Source: Roseiflexus castenholzii DSM 13941
GTDB lineage: Bacteria; Chloroflexota; Chloroflexia; Chloroflexales; Roseiflexaceae
Direction: 5' to 3'
NCBI RefSeq assembly: GCF_000017805.1
Contig: NC_009767.1
Span: 1,922,001 to 1,986,000 of the forward strand
Length of the DNA: 64,000 nucleotides
The notes under the pieces: generated by a model
The model's database searches: none
What the model was told of the DNA's origin: nothing
The model's input: the letters and a program-made list of their open reading frames with translations, nothing else
Program-made: the position numbers and the translations under genes
Shown here: positions 56,501-64,000 of the stretch, one piece after another
Layout of the letters: every line of letters begins with the position of its first letter
How positions within the stretch are numbered: the stretch's first letter is position 1

Positions 56501-59500
56501 TGCGAGCCGAAAATTCGGAAATATGAGGAGCGGTGTCATGGGTGTCATGGAGGATGACGTTTCAGTGCTCTTCTGCGAGCCGAAAATTCGGAAATCTGGC
56601 GGAGGCGATGGACGCCGCGCTGTCCATCGCCGGTTTCAGTGCTCTTCTGCGAGCCGAAAATTCGGAAATCCGCGACGGGGGTGGTGTATTTGCGTGGCGG
56701 ATGGGTTTCAGTGCTCTTCTGCGAGCCGAAAATTCGGAAATTGGACCGCCGAATCCGCGACGGTGCCGGAAGCGACCGCGGTTTCAGTGCTCTTCTGCGA
56801 GCCGAAAATTCGGAAATCCGGTGTGGCTCAACCACACCTTGCCGATTAGGAGGTTTCAGTGCTCTTCTGCGAGCCGAAAATTCGGAAATCGCCGTCCGCT
56901 GGCGTCCGGTCGGCGCGGTCGCCAAGTTTCAGTGCTCTTCTGCGAGCCGAAAATTCGGAAATTGCCGCAACGCTTCAAACATGCGCGGTTCCGACGCGGT
57001 TTCAGTGCTCTTCTGCGAGCCGAAAATTCGGAAATACGCAAGACAATCAGGTCGCATTTCTCACATTGCTGTTTCAGTGCTCTTCTGCGAGCCGAAAATT
57101 CGGAAATTCAATCGAGCGCATTGTCGTCGCCAGCGTGCGGTCGAGTTTCAGTGCTCTTCTGCGAGCCGAAAATTCGGAAATTCGCCGCCGCGCGCCTGAA
57201 CCGTCACGCGCCGTTGCGTTTCAGTGCTCTTCTGCGAGCCGAAAATTCGGAAATCAACGCGCCCGCGACGGCCGCAGCAGGCTTTCGCGGAGTTTCAGTG
57301 CTCTTCTGCGAGCCGAAAATTCGGAAATCCAGCAGCGCCAGCGGCGGGATCACGGGTAGAACGAAGTTTCAGTGCTCTTCTGCGAGCCGAAAATTCGGAA
57401 ATTGGAGAAGATGCCGCCGCCCGCCGTTGAACGCCTGAGTTTCAGTGCTCTTCTGCGAGCCGAAAATTCGGAAATCGTAACGCAGAAGGCGGGAGCAGCG
57501 GTGCGGGCGCTGTTTCAGTGCTCTTCTGCGAGCCGAAAATTCGGAAATCTGGAGAACGGAACGACGATCCTGGTTGCAGGCGTCACGTTTCAGTGCTCTT
57601 CTGCGAGCCGAAAATTCGGAAATGCCGCGCCTCGCACCAAAAGCGCCAGCGCCTCGTGGTTTCAGTGCTCTTCTGCGAGCCGAAAATTCGGAAATGGCGC
57701 GCGCGAGGATGGACCCCATGCCGAAATCAAAGTTTCAGTGCTCTTCTGCGAGCCGAAAATTCGGAAATTTGATGGCGTGAAGCGACGGGCTGTTGATTTT
57801 GATGGTTTCAGTGCTCTTCTGCGAGCCGAAAATTCGGAAATTGATTATATGGGTCTTCTGGTTCTTCGAGAAACAATGTTTCAGTGCTCTTCTGCGAGCC
57901 GAAAATTCGGAAATCCGAGAGGAGAGATGAGGAGCATCCTCAAGGAAAGAGTTTCAGTGCTCTTCTGCGAGCCGAAAATTCGGAAATCGTACTGGATATT
58001 GACAACGGTTCGGTTCCGGTCTGTTTCAGTGCTCTTCTGCGAGCCGAAAATTCGGAAATCTCGTATTGTCGATGCGTTTCGGCGGTGACATATGGGTTTC
58101 AGTGCTCTTCTGCGAGCCGAAAATTCGGAAATCCGGTGCTGCGATTCTCGGCGGCGCTGGGTGAGTCGGTTTCAGTGCTCTTCTGCGAGCCGAAAATTCG
58201 GAAATCCGGAAGCATAGACAGCGCGCGTCCACAGCAACCGGTTTCAGTGCTCTTCTGCGAGCCGAAAATTCGGAAATGTTATTGCAGGGAAAATATGGTT
58301 TTACAGATGGCTATGTTTCAGTGCTCTTCTGCGAGCCGAAAATTCGGAAATCGGAGACGAATATGACGAGGAGGCGGACAGGTATTACGTTTCAGTGCTC
58401 TTCTGCGAGCCGAAAATTCGGAAATCGAGCGCGGCTCTGCGTGGTTTTTAAGCACTCCGCGGTTTCAGTGCTCTTCTGCGAGCCGAAAATTCGGAAATTG
58501 AAGTACGTCGCTGGACGGCGTACTTCCAGCCGACGTTTCAGTGCTCTTCTGCGAGCCGAAAATTCGGAAATACTACTGGCTGCTCGCGCGCGATCCCCCC
58601 GCGCGCAGTTTCAGTGCTCTTCTGCGAGCCGAAAATTCGGAAATCGTACTGGAACGGCGAGTGCGATGACGCGATTGCGTGTTTCAGTGCTCTTCTGCGA
58701 GCCGAAAATTCGGAAATTGCGTGGCTTTGGGAGCCGAACGCGCGCTCCGAAATGTTTCAGTGCTCTTCTGCGAGCCGAAAATTCGGAAATTGTTGCGCCA
58801 GAGCGAGCGCGGCGGCGACGGCGCGGAGGTTTCAGTGCTCTTCTGCGAGCCGAAAATTCGGAAATGGCATGTCGGTGCTGTGCGAGTTCAATGCCATCCT
58901 GTTTCAGTGCTCTTCTGCGAGCCGAAAATTCGGAAATATACCTGTCTTCAATAGCCGAAGAACCCAACTCCAAGTTTCAGTGCTCTTCTGCGAGCCGAAA
59001 ATTCGGAAATTGCCAGGTTTGTACAAGGCGCAAAAAGAGTTGGCGGCGTTTCAGTGCTCTTCTGCGAGCCGAAAATTCGGAAATTGGAGCGGGCGATGCA
59101 GGATCCGCGATTTCCGACAGGTTTCAGTGCTCTTCTGCGAGCCGAAAATTCGGAAATGCCGATTGGAAGCGGCGCGCTCGATGTGGATGAGCGGTTTCAG
59201 TGCTCTTCTGCGAGCCGAAAATTCGGAAATTCAGTGCTTCGCATACGCGCTGATCGTCGGGTGAATGTTTCAGTGCTCTTCTGCGAGCCGAAAATTCGGA
59301 AATCTACCCGGGCCGCTTCCAGATCGACGTTTCGATTGAGTTTCAGTGCTCTTCTGCGAGCCGAAAATTCGGAAATATAGCTGACTGCGCGTCTGTAGTC
59401 GGGGCTGTCTTTGTTTCAGTGCTCTTCTGCGAGCCGAAAATTCGGAAATTCGTCGGCATTGTCGGCGCTGTGCGGTCTGCGTGGGAGTTTCAGTGCTCTT

Positions 59501-62500
59501 CTGCGAGCCGAAAATTCGGAAATAGTCGAAGCCTAGGGGGCTAGATTGGAGAACGCGAGTTTCAGTGCTCTTCTGCGAGCCGAAAATTCGGAAATCGCGG
59601 CCGTTGCTCGCGATCTTCTGGCGCTTGACGGGTTTCAGTGCTCTTCTGCGAGCCGAAAATTCGGAAATCCGAGTACGAGGTCGACTACGAGACCTCGTTT
59701 CAGGGTTTCAGTGCTCTTCTGCGAGCCGAAAATTCGGAAATTCGGGCGCGCCATCGCCGCCGCGCGCGAGGCGCGGGTTTCAGTGCTCTTCTGCGAGCCG
59801 AAAATTCGGAAATCGCCTCAACCACGCCGCGCCGGTTAAACAATCGCCAGTTTCAGTGCTCTTCTGCGAGCCGAAAATTCGGAAATCTACGTTGGTTGTC
59901 GTCGATGCCGACACCGATGACGGTTTCAGTGCTCTTCTGCGAGCCGAAAATTCGGAAATCCGTCTGGACCGGGCGCGTCGAAAACGTCGAAAGCGAGTTT
60001 CAGTGCTCTTCTGCGAGCCGAAAATTCGGAAATTATGGACGGCGATCAATCGATCGCCGTCCTCGTGAAAAGTTTCAGTGCTCTTCTGCGAGCCGAAAAT
60101 TCGGAAATTGCGCCCGCGAGCGCGCCGCCCGTGACTTTGTTGATGTTTCAGTGCTCTTCTGCGAGCCGAAAATTCGGAAATCGATCACATTGGGCGCGCC
60201 GAGCGCGGCCAGCGTCGGTTTCAGTGCTCTTCTGCGAGCCGAAAATTCGGAAATTTGGCGTGGGACGAGGACGAGCCGACTTTGGAGATTTGTTTCAGTG
60301 CTCTTCTGCGAGCCGAAAATTCGGAAATTTATCGTGCGCGCGACGGCGCACGGAAAGCGCGTGTTTCAGTGCTCTTCTGCGAGCCGAAAATTCGGAAATG
60401 ACAGACGAGGTGCGTATCCCGCAGAGGCATTACGGTTTCAGTGCTCTTCTGCGAGCCGAAAATTCGGAAATAAAGAATGAGTTTGGCGGAGTCATTGCGG
60501 GCGGTCCGAGTTTCAGTGCTCTTCTGCGAGCCGAAAATTCGGAAATGGAGATGGCGATGAACTAACGTAAAAGATATCGTTAACGTTTCAGTGCTCTTCT
60601 GCGAGCCGAAAATTCGGAAATGTTGCGGCGCTTCGAGCACTGGCTGCGCTCACTGGTGTTTCAGTGCTCTTCTGCGAGCCGAAAATTCGGAAATCAACCG
60701 GGGCTATCCGCGTTTCATTTTCGTGGCAAAAGTTTCAGTGCTCTTCTGCGAGCCGAAAATTCGGAAATCCACGCGCTTGTGTAGCTCTCTGAACCCGAAC
60801 CATCCGTTTCAGTGCTCTTCTGCGAGCCGAAAATTCGGAAATATTGCCCGGAGGGGCGCGCCTTGCGTATCAGGGTTTCAGTGCTCTTCTGCGAGCCGAA
60901 AATTCGGAAATCAACCGACCCCGGAGCGGGTAGCAGCGTTTGGCGTTGGTTTCAGTGCTCTTCTGCGAGCCGAAAATTCGGAAATTCCTTGGGCGTGCGC
61001 CTCTTCGTCTTCGTCAGGGCGTTTCAGTGCTCTTCTGCGAGCCGAAAATTCGGAAATTTCGATTTTTGTCCATTTTGTGCGATTTTTGTGTAGTTTCAGT
61101 GCTCTTCTGCGAGCCGAAAATTCGGAAATGGACTTTGACGATGACGGGACGCAGCATGTATTCGACGTTTCAGTGCTCTTCTGCGAGCCGAAAATTCGGA
61201 AATGCCCTCGCGCCGCCCGGCAGCCGGATCGCCCCGACCGTTTCAGTGCTCTTCTGCGAGCCGAAAATTCGGAAATCGTTTCCGTCGTTTTTTGTGCGAT
61301 GATGATGATGCGTTTCAGTGCTCTTCTGCGAGCCGAAAATTCGGAAATCTATTTTGAGGCGCGCACAGGGATGCAATACGAAGAAGTTTCAGTGCTCTTC
61401 TGCGAGCCGAAAATTCGGAAATAGGCGGGACGGTTGGATGACCTGATAGGTGAGGTGCTGTAGTTTCAGTGCTCTTCTGCGAGCCGAAAATTCGGAAATG
61501 TACTTGCGTGTGCCGGTGACAATCGTGATTGTCCTGTTTCAGTGCTCTTCTGCGAGCCGAAAATTCGGAAATTTTAACGCCAGCATCGCCAGGCTCTCGA
61601 ACTCGTCGTTTCAGTGCTCTTCTGCGAGCCGAAAATTCGGAAATTGAAAGGAAGGAAACAATGGCGAACGGCGAACAGAGTTTCAGTGCTCTTCTGCGAG
61701 CCGAAAATTCGGAAATCGAGGGCGGGCGCGTCATCGGCGCGAATGCGCTCGCCCTGTTTCAGTGCTCTTCTGCGAGCCGAAAATTCGGAAATCCGCCGCC
61801 GGATCGCCCCGCCCAGGGGTAATCAGGGTTTCAGTGCTCTTCTGCGAGCCGAAAATTCGGAAATCGAAACGCAGGCTTGACCTCGCCTACAACGCCGAAG
61901 TTTCAGTGCTCTTCTGCGAGCCGAAAATTCGGAAATGTGCGTCGATTGACTAGGCGTTGCTACGTCGCGTCTGTTTCAGTGCTCTTCTGCGAGCCGAAAA
62001 TTCGGAAATCTTATGCTGAAAACAGCACAGAAAGGGGGGATTGAAGTTTCAGTGCTCTTCTGCGAGCCGAAAATTCGGAAATTTGGTCGCCCGCCACGCT
62101 GAACAACCGCAAGTTCAACCGGTTTCAGTGCTCTTCTGCGAGCCGAAAATTCGGAAATGGCGCTCGGTACGGGATGGGAACTGGTGATGGCGAAGTTTCA
62201 GTGCTCTTCTGCGAGCCGAAAATTCGGAAATGGTCCATCGAGCCGGGACCTGTTACATCGAAATCATGTTTCAGTGCTCTTCTGCGAGCCGAAAATTCGG
62301 AAATTTCGCCATACAGACACCCCGAGCTGGTCTTGACCGATGTTTCAGTGCTCTTCTGCGAGCCGAAAATTCGGAAATGCACCAGCGCGCTGGAAAGAGT
62401 CGCGCGGGGATCGGTTTCAGTGCTCTTCTGCGAGCCGAAAATTCGGAAATATGATGTCAGAGCGCTGCTCCCAGGGCTCCGGAGGCTCGTTTCAGTGCTC

Positions 62501-62892
62501 TTCTGCGAGCCGAAAATTCGGAAATTCGGATTGCGGCGCTGCCGGATGAAATACAGCTCGACGTTTCAGTGCTCTTCTGCGAGCCGAAAATTCGGAAATC
62601 GGATAGTCGCGGGGTTAGCCTTGATGCACTAGTGGGTTTCAGTGCTCTTCTGCGAGCCGAAAATTCGGAAATAGATATGCGCGCAAGCGTCACGAGACGA
62701 CGCAAGCGGTTTCAGTGCTCTTCTGCGAGCCGAAAATTCGGAAATATTGCGGTCAAACGCGCTATCGGACGCGGCTAGTTTGTTTCAGTGCTCTTCTGCG
62801 AGCCGAAAATTCGGAAATTCGGTCGCAATCATCAATAGACGCACACGCGCAAAAAGTTTCAGTGCTCTTCTGCGAGCCGAAAATTCGGAAAT
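53555..62892 (-). CRISPR. CRISPR array, 128 repeats of 37 nt
   Basis: I counted 128 repeat copies from 53555-53591 to 62856-62892, with 127 spacers of 32-40 nt (mostly 35-37; mean period about 73.2). On the minus strand each repeat ends ACTGAAAC. Just before it GCTC-GCAGAA-GAGC can fold as a stem-loop, so cutting at its base would leave the usual 8-nt handle; this is the Cas6-type arrangement of type I and III systems. A second small palindrome CCGAA-TT-TTCGG lies nearer the other end. Repeats 2-4 (53628, 53700, 53772) are worn at the leader-distal side, and repeats 31-33 share a one-base variant. No cas gene is present between 1 and 64000. Confidence 0.98.
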
Positions 62893-63160
62893 CCCGTCTT
62901 CGATGTTCTTCTCTACCCTGGGGATCTATCGCAACGACAACGTTTCATCGTTCTTGAGCCTTCCTGCTGCGTCGCCGCAACGGACAAATTATAACATGAA
63001 CAGGCGCGTTTCGCAACTCGATTTTTGTGCGAAAACCGTGTCAAGTTGCGAGGCGTTCATCTTCCCTTCTTGAAGCGGCAAATAGCTCTAGAAACTCTTG
63101 ACATGCCGGTTCGGGAACACGGCGTTTGAGGCATGTTGTTGGCGAGTTGCGAAAGCATCA
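62893..63160 (-). promoter_or_regulatory. CRISPR leader and promoter
   Basis: On the minus strand a -35 TTGCGA (63011-63016), a 17-bp spacer and an extended -10 TGT-TATAAT (62988-62993) point into the array, about 95 bp from the first repeat. The leader carries a perfect 11-bp inverted repeat (TTTCGCAACTC 63009-63019, GAGTTGCGAAA 63144-63154) and a third AGTTGCG at 63044-63050, possible sites for adaptation proteins or a regulator. Bases 62942-62960 (GTTTCA...GAGCC) weakly recall the repeat. Confidence 0.7.
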
Positions 63161-63315
63161 CTCCAAACGCCTGTCAGCGATCCCTTTCTCCCCGCTCTAT
63201 GTCGCCGATCCGCCGTCGTCGATCTGCGCGGCAACTTGCATGGAGCTGCCGGGAGTTGGGGCAAAATACCTGGTTGCACGTCGCGGTTGCGTTGCACTCC
63301 TGGCGGTGTCGCGGT

Positions 63316-63570
63316 ACCGCGAGATGAATCTCGCGCTACGTTTCGCTGCTGCACCGCGAGATGAATCTCGCGCTACGTTTCGCTGCTGCACCGCGAGATG
63401 AATCTCGCGCTACGTTTCGCTGCGGCGCCGCGAGATGAATCTCGCGCTACGTTTCGCTGCTGCACCGCGAGATGAATCTCGCGCTACGTTTCGCTGCTGC
63501 ACCGCGAGATGAATCTCGCGCTACGTTTCGCTGCGGCGCCGCGAGATGAATCTCGCGCTACGTTTCGGTT
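63316..63570. repeat. Seven-copy 37-bp tandem repeat
   Basis: Units starting at 63316, 63353, 63390, 63427, 63464, 63501 and 63538 each contain the hairpin GCGAGAT-GA-ATCTCGC followed by GCTACGTTTCGCTGC. Copies differ only at a CTGCA/CGGCG site. The same palindrome core occurs in the array at 25945-27016. Bases 63161-63315 hold no gene that I can support. Confidence 0.9.
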
Positions 63571-63595
63571 GTGATGCACTCTTGTCTCTCGCCTC

Positions 63596-64000
63596 TCACC
63601 TCTCGCTTCTCGCCTCTTCCCTCTCGATCCACGCTGCAACAGCCGCCCCAACCTCGGTAGTTGTGGCGCTGCGCTCTCCGGGCATTGCGATGTCGCCGGT
63701 GATGATGCCTTCCTCCAGGGTGCGCCAGACTGCGGTTTCTACGGCGCGCGCTTCGTCTTCCAGTCCCAGTGAGTGGCGGAGCAACAGCGCAACGCTCAGG
63801 ATAGTCGCCAGTGGATTGGCGATCCCTTTGCCGGCGATGTCGGGCGCCGAGCCGTGGATGGGTTCGTATAACCCCATCTGCGTGCCTCTTCCGTTGTTGC
63901 CCGGCGCGCCGAGCGAGGCAGAGGGGAGCATGCCCATCGAGCCTGCCAGCATCGAGGCTTCATCGGTCAGAATATCGCCGAACATGTTTTCGGTCACGAT
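63596..64000 (-). CDS. leuB: 3-isopropylmalate dehydrogenase, C-terminal part
   Basis: The 3' part of leuB; the gene continues beyond the window end. The leucine-pathway enzyme oxidises 3-isopropylmalate with NAD. Visible are TENMFGDILTDEASMLAGSMGMLPSAS and the NAD-loop region GLYEPIHGSAPDIAGKGIANPLATILS, both diagnostic of the LeuB/isocitrate dehydrogenase family. The last residues (REEARSER) are encoded by a CTCTCGC-type simple repeat that runs on past the stop, so the C-terminus has been built from repeat DNA. Confidence 0.93.
   Translation of the reverse strand: MVTENMFGDILTDEASMLAGSMGMLPSASLGAPGNNGRGTQMGLYEPIHGSAPDIAGKGIANPLATILSVALLLRHSLGLEDEARAVETAVWRTLEEGIITGDIAMPGERSATTTEVGAAVAAWIEREEARSER

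Noticed and set aside
53471..63073. Dozens of open frames across the CRISPR array
   Set aside because: They translate the repeat (FSALLRAENSEI, VSVLFCEPKIRK, FQCSSASRKFGN) and unrelated spacers; no real gene.
63098..63401. Small plus- and minus-strand frames between CRISPR leader and leuB
   Set aside because: They run into the 37-bp tandem repeat and lack any family resemblance.

Overview
The window looks like a chromosomal piece of a filamentous anoxygenic phototroph of the Chloroflexia, most probably a Roseiflexus species. This is inferred from a large bacteriochlorophyll gene cluster (bchN, bchB, bchL, bchM, acsF, bchH, bchI, two PucC/LhaA-type carriers), GC-rich DNA, and many tandem and interspersed repeats between genes. 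Genes here carry an O2-dependent ring cyclase (acsF) beside an O2-sensitive dark protochlorophyllide reductase (bchNBL), as expected for a facultatively aerobic phototroph.

Layout. 1-2.8 kb: tRNA-Arg(UCG) and a pseudo-receiver/PAS/GGDEF/EAL protein. 3-6.7 kb: membrane zinc peptidase and an ABC-2 exporter. 7-14.5 kb: purF, polA, a membrane glycosyltransferase and a split lipoate ligase. 14.7-19.1 kb: a MazF-type toxin pair, efp, nnr, a Uma2 nuclease-like gene and an FmdB zinc ribbon. 20-24.3 kb: small accessory genes and the rpsF-ssb-rpsR operon. 24.4-32.4 kb: an extracytoplasmic PPIase, a 14-copy tandem array, a PH-domain membrane protein and sucA-sucB, whose E2 needs the lipoate that the ligase supplies. 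32.8-50.4 kb: a desaturase and the photosynthesis cluster. 50.4-53.3 kb: an exonuclease-DinG helicase. 53.6-62.9 kb: one CRISPR array that I count at 128 repeats of 37 nt with no cas gene in the window. 63-64 kb: leader, a 37-bp tandem array and the 3' part of leuB.

The photosynthesis genes form two runs. The first (lhaA-like carrier, methyltransferase, bchN, bchB, bchL, bchM) starts from a good promoter at 34562-34589 followed by inverted repeats. The second (small anchored protein, acsF, bchH, pucC-like carrier, bchI) starts after a leader at 42407-42461 that shares a TGAACTACAG motif with the first. Together they encode Mg insertion (BchH, BchI; no BchD here), methylation (BchM), ring E closure (AcsF) and ring D reduction (BchN/B/L).

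The most unusual content is repetitive. A 148-bp MITE-like element with 10-bp terminal inverted repeats and 3-bp target duplications has inserted exactly at two stop codons. A GCGAGAT-NN-ATCTCGC palindrome sits at the core of two otherwise different tandem arrays. Simple repeats of the GGTTCTC and GCGAGAG types have spread into gene edges and into the BchB coding sequence. The CRISPR array is transcribed on the minus strand from a recognisable leader promoter.
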